A stretch of 64,000 nucleotides of DNA from Rhizomicrobium electricum (GTDB lineage Bacteria > Pseudomonadota > Alphaproteobacteria > Micropepsales > Micropepsaceae): NCBI RefSeq assembly GCF_011762045.1, contig NZ_JAASQS010000010.1, positions 124,001 to 188,000 on the forward strand, read 5' to 3'. Numbering within the stretch: position 1 is the first letter of the stretch; the number at the start of each line of letters is the position of its first letter. This document shows positions 10,301 to 17,562 of this stretch, in pieces. The position numbers and the translations under genes are program-made. Below the pieces are notes generated by a model, which was not told the DNA's origin, made no database searches, and saw only the letters and a list, made by a program, of their open reading frames with translations.

Positions 10301-10390
10301 GTCGGCGTTTTGCGCCTGAGCCGCTCCCGTAAGCCCGATCAGCAGTGCGGCGACTGCCGTTTGGGTACAAAACTGGTATCTGGATTTCAT
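7325..10390 (-). CDS. TonB-dependent receptor (Caulobacter type), probable manno-oligosaccharide uptake
   Basis: Outer-membrane receptor of 1021 aa. The signal peptide is MKSRYQFCTQTAVAALLIGL and ends near AAQAQ. A TonB-box-like ETVTVTGF follows, then a plug domain with MPDKDVAESLQRLPGVQI, QVRIRGLS and GGTVNLRV. The rest is a beta-barrel ending in an aromatic residue (LNVKFNY). This is the long alphaproteobacterial receptor type often linked to glycan uptake. I set the start at 10390 because GGGGAC precedes that ATG and the signal peptide follows directly. Two LacI-type operators flank its promoter and the regulator gene is close by, so mannan or glucomannan oligomers are the inferred ligand. 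Confidence 0.93.
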   Translation of the reverse strand: MKSRYQFCTQTAVAALLIGLTGAAQAQNADTIETVTVTGFRASLASALSAKQNSNLMIESVAPEDIGKMPDKDVAESLQRLPGVQIDRVAGEGTQVRIRGLSYNVTLLDSDVFVTGREMYTSGEGSGSGAGNLFQNSLEGIPSSLIAGIDVYKSPNAALVAGALGGTVNLRVRNATDGEEGLKIGGNVGVSYSQGAAHATPAGAVVAQYKFSPNFGVLAAISYDEHDVRVFEAQAQNRGNWAVAGPTTGIDNNIGKNYIEQELAYLTNQKVDRKRLGTFLGVNYNPVSSVQMGLSWFHSFLTIGRQDVSDKLFIHSNGEAQGLDASKAYSVDDNGVVLAGTFRSHSAEGATLVEKDKNIGDNVQFNIKYDNGGKLRASSKFSYGKGSMYSEFVQADFRQSGYNIDFGNRNASNASLFTGNLPGNHFANWKACGGNKGDAGRTLNPVNCDFSYTNVKGLYQRVSYNIADMLTNPDYILYKSHWGWDVKSKNDQWALRGDVEYDVIDKVTVSAGLRHASSNVDYDFGRFLLNAYGNGTCSFNDASRSIVAGVTHCANGQGQLSWEMDQTIRGPWTYYQDPDLPFVPVQTATTNPERLKMIKDFFPAAGISEMLAQNPDQMMSDPKAWLQSINPNAPLQRFKDAINSFKIAKKVSEGYFMVDIGKPADGFHINTGVRVVKTQLDIGQYILNSNPAPKYISTATWNGLPDVGSTSYVVTKREYVDILPSLNAYVDVFEGHKLRLTAARVMADANPWQLGAGMYYNFTHATADVRCNVAVQASTGVCSHDGFYFNNGQGGNNQLDPYRANQVDISWEYYFGTQGLISATLFWKGVDSFTTSSTISTTVMDDFGGTAGGITKVTNGRGGMIEGVELNAQYAFENGFGFNANYTYAKSKTQNATAFTSNLGFPGVAQNAYTLQAYYEQGPFAGRVSYTWKGSAVGSAYQTLSVVSTATGGTKTYGVFDRSYGQIDAQLSYNITENLGVVLEGRNLAAEATSSYLQYKNQPFTYDQAGRSYALNVKFNY

Positions 10391-10477
10391 GGTTGGACGT
10401 CCCCTTCTGAACAAATGTTCTTGGCAATGCTGGGCTTTGCCCGTGTCACTGCTGGATGAGGAAAGGTTAGCCGGTTA

Positions 10478-10491
10478 TGTAAGCGCTTTCT
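10478..10491 (-). promoter_or_regulatory. LacI-type operator in the TonB receptor leader
   Basis: TGTAAGCGCTTTCT matches the LacI-family consensus TGnAAnCGnTTnCA at 13 of 14 positions. It lies about 90-105 bp downstream of the predicted receptor transcription start and 87 bp upstream of the start codon. Confidence 0.7.
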
Positions 10492-10567
10492 ATTGGTGCA
10501 ACCGGGACGTTTCCAAAATCACTGAGGGTGTGTTGGCAAAAACACTCTGGTCCAAATTGTGAACGTT

Positions 10568-10591
10568 AACTCTATGTGATTTCATAGTGTT
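10568..10591. promoter_or_regulatory. Inverted repeat across the receptor -10/+1 region
   Basis: AACTCTATG, a 6-bp spacer, then CATAGTGTT: 9-bp arms with one mismatch. It overlaps the predicted -10 and start point of the receptor promoter. The sequence differs from the LacI-type operators, so another regulator may bind here. Confidence 0.45.
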
Positions 10592-10616
10592 ATAGAATTG
10601 TCTGCACGCATTCCAA
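10589..10616 (-). promoter_or_regulatory. Predicted sigma70 promoter of the TonB receptor
   Basis: On the minus strand TTGGAA (10616-10611), a 16-bp spacer, then TATAAC (10594-10589). It sits in an AT-rich 570-bp intergenic region and gives a leader of about 190 nt. One LacI-type operator lies just upstream of the -35 and one in the leader. Confidence 0.5.
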
Positions 10617-10631
10617 TGTTAACGCTCGACG

Positions 10632-10645
10632 GGTAAGCGCTTTCA
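10632..10645 (-). promoter_or_regulatory. LacI-type operator upstream of the receptor promoter
   Basis: GGTAAGCGCTTTCA matches TGnAAnCGnTTnCA at 13 of 14 positions. It lies 15 bp upstream of the -35 box. Its centre is 154 bp from the leader operator, a spacing that would allow DNA looping. The remaining intergenic stretch to 10981 holds only a small inverted repeat, TGCAAT-N4-ATTGCA (10690-10705). Confidence 0.7.
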
Positions 10646-10981
10646 AAAATCCAGACGAGTCGAGGACACGGGTGCCCTCTACTTGCGGCTGCAATTTTCA
10701 TTGCAACTCAATGGATTAGCAAAAATCAACCAAGCGCACGCGACATCGCGGCCTTTGGGATGGACAGTTTTTGTCTCGCGGTGTCGCGGCGTTTATCGGA
10801 TAAATCAGCGCGCACCCCCCCGTGACCATCCGTCGCCCTCCCGCCGCGGGCGGAACGGTGCTCCGCCGGCCTCCAGCAGGCGCGTGATTCTAATGATCCG
10901 TATGCGGACTGTTACGAAATCACGGTGACAATCCCGGCGGCGGCGATTAGGAAAACGGCGACGTAGCCGGCAGGTAAGGCG

Positions 10982-12106
10982 ATGAAACAAGATTTACGCG
11001 CAGTGACCGCGACGTTCGAAGACTGGCTGTTCACGAGCGCGCTGCCGCTATGGTGGCAGAGCGGCGCCGATCACGATCACGGCGGTTTCCGCGAACTGCT
11101 CGGGGAAGACGGCAAACCGGCCGGAACGTTCCGCCGCGCGCGCGTTCAAGGCCGCCAAAGCTACGTTTACGCCCAGGCGGGCGTGATGGGCTGGAACGGC
11201 CCCTGGCGCGATGGGGCTCCGCACGGGCTCGCCTATCTCAAGGCCCATTACGCCCAGCCCAACGGCCAGTTCTGCACCCTGGTGTCGGAACGCGGCGAGG
11301 TGCTGAAGCCCGACACCCTGCTTTACGATCAGGCGTTCGCCCTGCTGGCGACGGCGACGATGCTCAAAACCATGCCCGAGCGCGACGATCTGAGGGCGGC
11401 CGGACACGCGCTGTTCGACAGCATCGTGGCGGCGCGCAAGCATCCGGCGGGCGGCTTTGTAGAAACCGGCGACAAGCCGTTCCTGTCCAATCCGCACATG
11501 CATTTCCTGGAATCGCTGCTGGCCTGGTGCGAGGTCGAGCCGGACGGGATTTGGGGCGGCTGGGCCGATCACATCGCAGACCTCGCCCGCACCAAATTCA
11601 TCGACGCCGAGCACGGCTTCCTGCGCGAGTATTTCGCGGCGGACTGGTCGCCCGCCCCCGGCGCCGACGGCCATGTCGTCGAGCCCGGCCACCAATTCGA
11701 ATGGGCGTGGCTGTTGATGCGCTGGGGCAAGCTGCGCGGCCACCCCGAAATCCGCCCGGTCTGCCGGCGTCTGTTCGATCATGGCTGCCGCGGCGTCGAT
11801 CCCAAGCGCGATGCCGCCGTTCATGCCATGAACGACGATTTCAAAGTCACGGTGCCGACGGCGCGGCTGTGGGCGCAGACCGAACGCATCAAGGCGGCCC
11901 TGATGCTGGCGGACGGCGAAGAAGCGCTGGTCGCCGAGGCCCTGAAAGGCGCCGCCACCCTGTGGCGCTATCTCGACACGCCGGTGCGCGGGTTGTGGTG
12001 GGACCGGTTCGAACCCGACGGCCATTTCGTCAAGGAACCCGCCCCCGCCTCTTCGCTCTATCACATCATCTGCTGCATCGACTGCATGCGGAACGCGGTG
12101 AAGTAA
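10982..12106 (+). CDS. AGE-family sugar epimerase/isomerase (probable mannose isomerase)
   Basis: Protein of 374 aa of the N-acylglucosamine 2-epimerase superfamily, an (alpha/alpha)6 barrel. Family features seen are FRRARVQGRQSYVYA, the His-containing NPHMHFLESLLAW and VEPGHQFEWAWLL, and the C-terminal FEPDGHFVKEPAPASSLYHI. These resemble mannose isomerase and AGE members more than cellobiose 2-epimerases, so conversion of mannose to fructose is my best guess; epimerisation of mannobiose to mannosylglucose is the alternative and would feed GH130 directly. There is no signal peptide, so it is cytoplasmic. GGTAAGG precedes the ATG. It is divergent from the TonB receptor and 85 bp upstream of the LacI fusion gene. 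Confidence 0.85.
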   Translation: MKQDLRAVTATFEDWLFTSALPLWWQSGADHDHGGFRELLGEDGKPAGTFRRARVQGRQSYVYAQAGVMGWNGPWRDGAPHGLAYLKAHYAQPNGQFCTLVSERGEVLKPDTLLYDQAFALLATATMLKTMPERDDLRAAGHALFDSIVAARKHPAGGFVETGDKPFLSNPHMHFLESLLAWCEVEPDGIWGGWADHIADLARTKFIDAEHGFLREYFAADWSPAPGADGHVVEPGHQFEWAWLLMRWGKLRGHPEIRPVCRRLFDHGCRGVDPKRDAAVHAMNDDFKVTVPTARLWAQTERIKAALMLADGEEALVAEALKGAATLWRYLDTPVRGLWWDRFEPDGHFVKEPAPASSLYHIICCIDCMRNAVK

Positions 12107-12146
12107 GGCGATGCGTCCTCTTTGACCGCCGGGCCACCGAGCGTAA

Positions 12147-12161
12147 AGTCCGGCCCGGACT
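12147..12161. promoter_or_regulatory. Perfect inverted repeat ahead of the regulator gene
   Basis: AGTCCGG, one base, CCGGACT: 7-bp perfect arms in the 85-bp gap between the AGE gene and the LacI fusion gene, 31 bp before its ATG. It has no T-run, so it is not an intrinsic terminator; it could be an autoregulatory site or an RNA hairpin. Confidence 0.35.
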
Positions 12162-12191
12162 CAGACAGTTGTGTTGCGGAAAGCCAAGTCA

Positions 12192-13715
12192 ATGACGGCG
12201 CGCGGGGATTCGATGCGAGGCAAGCAGCGCCGGGAAACGGACAAGGACTTCACCGGTCCACGCCTCGACGACATCATCGATCACGACCACGCGCTGGCCA
12301 AACTCAACGCCGCGGTGGATTGGCACCTGCTCGAAGGCCGCCTCGGCCAGCCCGGCGCCGACGGCGACGACCGCCCCACCCAATCGCGCCTGCTGGTCGG
12401 ATTGGCCATCCTGCGCCAGCTCTACGATCTCACCGACGAGGCGCTGTTCGACCGCTGGCTGGAGAACCCGTATTTCCAGCTCCTGTGCGGCGAAAGCCAT
12501 TTCCAGCACAGCCTGCCGTTCGAACGCGGCGCCCTGACCAGCGGCCTCAGGCGCATCAGTGCCGACAAACTGCGGACGCTGATCCGCGCCGGGTTGGGCG
12601 ACGCCGTCGGGTTCGAACCCGGCGAAATGCCCGAACTGGCGCGACTCGGAGTCGATCCCGCGGGGTTTGGCCGATCCAGTCGCCGCCGCGACGGCAACGG
12701 CGACAAGCCGGTCAGCATCTACGATGTCGCCAAGCGCGCCGGGGTTTCGATCAAGACCGTCTCGCTGGTCATCAACCGCCAGCCCAACGTCTCGCTGCAG
12801 ACGCGCACCGCCGTGCTCGCCGCCATCGACGCCCTTGCCTACAAGCCGAACGTCTTCGCGCGGGGACTGGCGAGCGAACGGTCCTATTTGATCGGCCTGT
12901 TGCACGACGTGGCGCCCGGCTCCTACATCGCCGACCTGCAGCTCGGTGCGCTCGCCCGCTGCCGCGACGAGGGCTATCACCTGATCGTCGAATTGCTCAA
13001 TCCGCAGCAGGATCGCGACGTCGACCAGCGCGTCCGCGCCCTGGTGAGCGAATCGGTCCTGCACGGCGTGATTCTCACCCCGCCTTTGTGCGACGACCGC
13101 ACCATCATGCAAGAACTGTCGGCGGCCAAGACACCGTTCGTCCGCGTCGCGCCGGGCAACCGGATGCCGGGCACCTCGGTGGTCCACATCGACGAATTCA
13201 AGGCGGCCTACGAAATGACCGCCTATCTCGTCAGCCTCGGCCATCGCAGCATCGGCTTCGTCAAAGGCAAACCCGATCACGGCGCCGCGCGGCTGCGCTT
13301 CGACGGCTATCGTTCGGCACTCGCCGATGCCGGCCTCCCCTTCCAGGAAGAGTTTTGCGCGCAAGGCTTTTTCACGTATCAGTCCGGCATCGAAGCGGGC
13401 GAAAAAATCCTCTCGGCCAAGGTCCGTCCGACCGCAATCTTCGCCGGCAACGACGACATGGCAGCCGGCGTCCTGGCGATCTCCCAGAAGTTCAATCTGT
13501 CGATCCCCAACAATCTGTCGGTCGCCGGCTTCGACGATTCGATCGTCGCCCAGGTGGTGTGGCCGCGCCTGACCACCTGCCGCCAACCGCTGAAGGATAT
13601 GGCCGCAGCGGCAGTCTCGCTCCTGACTCAGAAGCGTACGCACGACCGCCCGCTCGAACGCCAGCTCGCGCACGAACTTGTCGTGCGGGAATCCACGGCG
13701 CCGTACGCGGGCTAA
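12192..13715 (+). CDS. Fusion of an IS5-type transposase N-terminal domain with a LacI-family regulator
   Basis: Single uninterrupted frame of 507 aa. Residues about 24-123 match the N-terminal domain of IS5-group transposases (DUF772/InsH N-terminal type): IIDHDHALAKLNAAVDWHLL, then LLVGLAILRQLYDLTDEAL, WLENPYFQLLCGE and FQHSLPFERGAL. Transposases continue from here into a DDE catalytic domain. This protein instead has a linker of about 50 residues, then a complete LacI regulator: helix-turn-helix VSIYDVAKRAGVSIKTVSLV (from about 174), hinge KPNVFARGL, and a periplasmic-binding-protein-like sensor ending FDDSIVAQVVWPRLTTCRQP. Ordinary LacI proteins are 330-360 aa and start at the helix-turn-helix. 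The ATG at 12192 is used; GTG at 12171 and ATG at 12213 are alternatives. It probably controls the nearby GH26 and TonB receptor operators, which have LacI-family form. Confidence 0.88.
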   Translation: MTARGDSMRGKQRRETDKDFTGPRLDDIIDHDHALAKLNAAVDWHLLEGRLGQPGADGDDRPTQSRLLVGLAILRQLYDLTDEALFDRWLENPYFQLLCGESHFQHSLPFERGALTSGLRRISADKLRTLIRAGLGDAVGFEPGEMPELARLGVDPAGFGRSSRRRDGNGDKPVSIYDVAKRAGVSIKTVSLVINRQPNVSLQTRTAVLAAIDALAYKPNVFARGLASERSYLIGLLHDVAPGSYIADLQLGALARCRDEGYHLIVELLNPQQDRDVDQRVRALVSESVLHGVILTPPLCDDRTIMQELSAAKTPFVRVAPGNRMPGTSVVHIDEFKAAYEMTAYLVSLGHRSIGFVKGKPDHGAARLRFDGYRSALADAGLPFQEEFCAQGFFTYQSGIEAGEKILSAKVRPTAIFAGNDDMAAGVLAISQKFNLSIPNNLSVAGFDDSIVAQVVWPRLTTCRQPLKDMAAAAVSLLTQKRTHDRPLERQLAHELVVRESTAPYAG

Positions 13716-14084
13716 GCCGTTTCATCGTTTATCGAAAACGGTCCGGCTGCAGTTCGTTCGTCGTGCGTTATGTCCGCAAACCGGCGCCCACGTTTTCGTG
13801 AAGCGCTCCGAGTTTTCCACCGCTTTCGCGACCGCTACAGCGACCGCGCAGCAGCGCAAGCACACCGATCCGCGCCCACCGATTTTCCGTGTACTGCTAA
13901 GACCAGCAATAGGTTAGTGCGCTTGTTGGAAACGAAGACCGTTCCTGTACAGCAGCCGGACATAGTAAACGCACACCAGATGGCGATTTTGTCTCCGACC
14001 GCCTGAATCCGCATGGCGTAAATCTTCGCAAAATGTTAAGGATAATCAAAAGAATTCCGCAGCCTAGCGTAGTGGGGATTTGGG
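13716..14084. other. Intergenic region without recognised gene
   Basis: A 369-bp stretch between the LacI fusion gene and the Sel1-repeat gene. I see no convincing coding frame, transposon end or terminator. The last 80 bp are AT-richer and may hold the promoter of the Sel1 gene, but I could not fix -35 and -10 boxes. Confidence 0.4.
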
Positions 14085-15977
14085 GTGACTGGGGTAGAGA
14101 ATTCTGATCGCGGATCACCTCCGCGATCCAGCGGCGGCGGCACCAGAAGACTCGCACGCGCCTTTCGCATCATGACGACGAGTCTCGTCGCGGCCGCGGC
14201 GCTTGTCGTCGTCTTCGCATCTTCGACCTTTGCCGATTACGCCGACGGCGGACGCACCGAACAGGCGATGACGTTGCCCGATGCGGTGAAGGTATGGCGC
14301 CAGGAAGCCTGGCAGCGCGACGATTTCCTCGCCCAAGTACGTCTCGGCGATCTCTATTCCGCCAACCAGTCGATCGCGCCCGGCGAAACCAAGAACGCCG
14401 CCTTCGCCGATCCGGTCGAAGCGTATGTCTGGTATTTCATGGCGCTGCGGCCGGGCCGCGATTATCGCGCCGACGACAATATGAGTGCGGCCGATACGGT
14501 CACCAACGTCCGCAGTACCGCGCTGAACAACGCCGAGCAGATCTACAATTCGCTGACCTTCGAGCAGCGTCTCGATGCCCGCGCCCGCATTCTCTATATC
14601 CTCTCGAGCCGCGGGGCCGAAGGCTTCGTCACGCTCGGGCGCATTCATGCTTCAGGCTGGCAGGACGGCAATTATCGCGGCGGAGGATCGTCGCTGCCGC
14701 AAACCAAAGTCCGTCTCTGCATGCGGTCCTCGTGGGACCATTGGTGGAGCGGCTGGCTGTGGTGGATCTGGTCGAGCCTGACCTCGCGCCCCTATCCGCA
14801 TCCGCCGGTGTGGAAGTGGGTGGATAACGAACCCATCAATTGGGACCGCCGCCTGCCCGATTACCAGTGCTACGGCGCCGAGATTCCGCCGCCGCCGACC
14901 GATCTCTACAGCACGGATTCGACTTCGATGTCGGTGACCAACACCACGCCGGCGTCCGGCTCCGGCACGCCCGCGCTGATCGTGCCGCCGGCTCAGACCT
15001 CGACCAACGGCGGTTCGTCCGATGCGGTGCAAACCGTCAATCCGGGCGGCGGTTACGGCAACACGACCAACTCCTATGCCGGCACCGGCTATGGCAGCGG
15101 CGGTACGGGCGACGGTTCGTACGGCGTCATCGGAGGCACCGGTGGTTACGCAGGCGCAGGCTACGGCGCGTACGGCTACGGCGGCTATTACGGCCGGTCG
15201 GTGTCCTCGGTGTTCGTCACCAACGATGCCGAAGCGCTGACCTATTTCCTGATCGCGCAAAGCCTCGGCCATCCGCTCGCGGGGCCATATGTCGGTACCG
15301 AACGCGGCGCCATCCGGTACTACAATGCCGACGCCGGACGCATCATCGCCGACGCCGAGAAGCGCGCCCGCTTCTGGAACGCACCCTACGAGTACTATCC
15401 CGGCGTCACGGCCAAAGGCGAACTGCACAGCGACGAAAGCCTGCCGACCTTCGAGCAGCGCATGGCGCTGCGGCGCGTGCGCGAAATTCCGCTCGCCTCC
15501 ATCGTCGAAGCGCTCGACTTCCGCGGCTACCGCATGAATCCGAGACTGTGCGGCCCGCCGCCGGTGTGTCTCAACCGCGCCGTCACACAATTCCAGACTG
15601 CGCTCAACTGGGAGCCGACCGGCTGGCTCAATCCGATCCAGACCGTACGGCTGATCCAGATGGCGGCGGTCGACGGCGACGCCATCGCGCAGGACCGGCT
15701 CGGCATCATGTACACCAAAGGCATCGGTGTGCCGCAGAACTTCGTCAAGGCGGAGAAGTGGTTCATCAAAGCCGCCAACCAGCGGTACCCGGACGCGTTG
15801 TTCAATCTGTCGGTGCTCTACCGAGTCGGACCCAACGGCGTCGAACCCGACGAACACAAATCCAACAGTTTCAGAGCCCAGGCGGCGGCCGCCGGCTACG
15901 CCCAGGCGCGCTGCGAACTGCTCGACCTGTTGAAACTGGCTGATGCCGCCGGCCGTCCCGAGGGGGCCAAGAGATGA
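14085..15977 (+). CDS. Sel1-repeat secreted protein with Gly/Tyr-rich insert
   Basis: Protein of 630 aa. A hydrophobic signal segment (MTTSLVAAAALVVVFASSTF) is preceded by the basic stretch RRLARAFRI. For this reason I use the GTG at 14085 rather than the ATG at 14172, which would leave the signal without positive charge. Sel1-like repeats occur in DDFLAQVRLGDLYSANQS and, best conserved, AQDRLGIMYTKGIGVPQNF with the following AEKWFIKAANQRYPDALFNL. The middle (about residues 310-370) is very rich in Gly, Tyr, Ser and Thr. Sel1 proteins often act as adaptors in the cell envelope. The stop overlaps the next gene by 4 bp, so the two are coupled. Confidence 0.82.
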   Translation: MTGVENSDRGSPPRSSGGGTRRLARAFRIMTTSLVAAAALVVVFASSTFADYADGGRTEQAMTLPDAVKVWRQEAWQRDDFLAQVRLGDLYSANQSIAPGETKNAAFADPVEAYVWYFMALRPGRDYRADDNMSAADTVTNVRSTALNNAEQIYNSLTFEQRLDARARILYILSSRGAEGFVTLGRIHASGWQDGNYRGGGSSLPQTKVRLCMRSSWDHWWSGWLWWIWSSLTSRPYPHPPVWKWVDNEPINWDRRLPDYQCYGAEIPPPPTDLYSTDSTSMSVTNTTPASGSGTPALIVPPAQTSTNGGSSDAVQTVNPGGGYGNTTNSYAGTGYGSGGTGDGSYGVIGGTGGYAGAGYGAYGYGGYYGRSVSSVFVTNDAEALTYFLIAQSLGHPLAGPYVGTERGAIRYYNADAGRIIADAEKRARFWNAPYEYYPGVTAKGELHSDESLPTFEQRMALRRVREIPLASIVEALDFRGYRMNPRLCGPPPVCLNRAVTQFQTALNWEPTGWLNPIQTVRLIQMAAVDGDAIAQDRLGIMYTKGIGVPQNFVKAEKWFIKAANQRYPDALFNLSVLYRVGPNGVEPDEHKSNSFRAQAAAAGYAQARCELLDLLKLADAAGRPEGAKR

Positions 15978-17485
15978 CCATGACCGCGCGCGTGATGCGA
16001 TGGAGCCGCTTGAGTGTGCTGCCGCTGGCCGTTCTGGCCCTGCCGGCGGCCGCCGACCCGTACGACAACCTGCCGCCATACGATTATCCGAGCGAAGCCG
16101 CGACGCAGGGAGCTCCTTACGATCCGGTGCCGGAGATCGATCCTTCGTGGTGCCGCTGGCGCCCCTGCGCCCCGCGCCACCCGGTTCAAAGCGCACCGCG
16201 ACATACCGGACCGAACCTGCCGGGCATCAACGGACACCCGACACTGCTGGTCGATTGCGGCCGGCCGCAGGGGCCGCGCGGGCGCCATCACGGCCCGCAT
16301 GGCGAGCGCGTATTTACCTCGGTCAATGAAGCGGCCGAATTCGCGCCGCCCAACGCCACCATCCTGATCGTGCCGCCCGGCGAAGGCATGACGTGCGTCG
16401 AGTCCGTGCATGTGCGCGGGCCGCTGACCATCGCCACGTACGGCGGTTCGGGCCGCGCGGTGATCCAGGCGCCGGCCGGCGCGCCGTGTCTCAGGGCGCA
16501 TATTCCGCTCGGCGACGAACTCGTCATCGACGGCGTCAAATTCATTTCCCGCGGCCGCGAAACGCCATGCGTGACGGTGGAAGCCGGCCGCGTCGTGATG
16601 CGCAATTCGGCCGTGGATTCGCGCGGCACCGACTGGGGCTTCGATGTCCAGGAATCCGGCGAGCTGATCCTGGAAAACGCGAAGATCGAAACCGACGCTT
16701 CGGCGGTGCATGCGCGCCGGGCCGCGGTCGCCCTCAAGAACGTCGATATCGACATCGCCGGCCGCAACATGGCGGCGTCGCTCAATCTCGGCCGCACCGA
16801 TTGCCTCGACCGCAAAGCCGGCACCATTCACGGCTCGGTCGGCCTCGCGCTCGAGTGCAGCGAAGGTTCGATGGAAGGCGGCTCGATCATCGGCGGCGCC
16901 GTGGGCATTCTCGCCTCGGCCGGTACGCGCGGCTTGCGCTTCACCGACGTCAAGATCACCAAGGCCGATACCGGCATGCTGATCCTGCCGGGACAGCGCG
17001 GCGTGGTGACGGTCGAACGGGCGGCCATCGCCAAGTCGCATGACGGCATCGTGGTGGCGCCCGGTGCGGAATCGCAGATCACCGGCTCGGTGATTACCGA
17101 TAGCCGCGATACCGGCATCACCGCTTTCGGTGCCGGCACGCTGATCGCCTCCAACAAGATCGTCAACGCCGACGACGGCATCCGCCTGCTGGCGCCCGCC
17201 GCCTTCCCGCCGCCGGTGTTCCCCGAATTCTCCGCGGTCGCGATGATCGACGGCGACGACGGCGGGCCGATCGTGCAGAACAATCTGGTCGCCAATGTGC
17301 GCCATGCGGCCGTGCGGATCGACGCGCGCGCGGGCGGACGCCAGCATCGTCTCGACGGCAAGCTGATGGGCAACACGCTTTACGCGATGAGCCCGGCGGT
17401 CTGCATCGACGACGACTACAACGACGATCCGGTTCGCGTCCGCGCCAACACCTGCAACCGCGAGCGGTTCTTCTGGCCGTTCTGA
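15974..17485 (+). CDS. Secreted right-handed parallel beta-helix protein
   Basis: Protein of 503 aa with signal peptide (MTMTARVMRWSRLSVLPLAV, ending near PAAAD). From about residue 150 it shows repeated short beta-rungs with alternating small hydrophobic residues and turns, such as ILENAKIETDASAVHARRAA, GSMEGGSIIGGAVGIL and ITGSVITDSRDTGITAFG. This is the pattern of the right-handed beta-helix (pectate-lyase-like/NosD) fold. Paired Cys are scattered, fitting an exported protein. No polysaccharide lyase catalytic motif was identified. It overlaps the Sel1 gene by 4 bp (ATGA); the pair may be a surface or matrix module. Confidence 0.8.
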   Translation: MTMTARVMRWSRLSVLPLAVLALPAAADPYDNLPPYDYPSEAATQGAPYDPVPEIDPSWCRWRPCAPRHPVQSAPRHTGPNLPGINGHPTLLVDCGRPQGPRGRHHGPHGERVFTSVNEAAEFAPPNATILIVPPGEGMTCVESVHVRGPLTIATYGGSGRAVIQAPAGAPCLRAHIPLGDELVIDGVKFISRGRETPCVTVEAGRVVMRNSAVDSRGTDWGFDVQESGELILENAKIETDASAVHARRAAVALKNVDIDIAGRNMAASLNLGRTDCLDRKAGTIHGSVGLALECSEGSMEGGSIIGGAVGILASAGTRGLRFTDVKITKADTGMLILPGQRGVVTVERAAIAKSHDGIVVAPGAESQITGSVITDSRDTGITAFGAGTLIASNKIVNADDGIRLLAPAAFPPPVFPEFSAVAMIDGDDGGPIVQNNLVANVRHAAVRIDARAGGRQHRLDGKLMGNTLYAMSPAVCIDDDYNDDPVRVRANTCNRERFFWPF

Positions 17486-17562
17486 ACGGAACGCCTTGCC
17501 TCATCGACGCGTCCCTTTCGGTCTGCTTATAGTCATATAAATAGGACCAAGGGAGAGCGGGC

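Noticed and set aside
7628..10459. Long plus-strand frame of 943 codons opposite the TonB receptor
   Set aside because: It mirrors a well-supported receptor gene; its composition (Arg/Val/Asp-rich, no domain) is that of a high-GC antisense shadow.
12192..12570. A complete or recently inserted IS5-family element
   Set aside because: Only the N-terminal domain is present, fused in frame to LacI; no DDE residues, no terminal inverted repeats and no target duplication seen.
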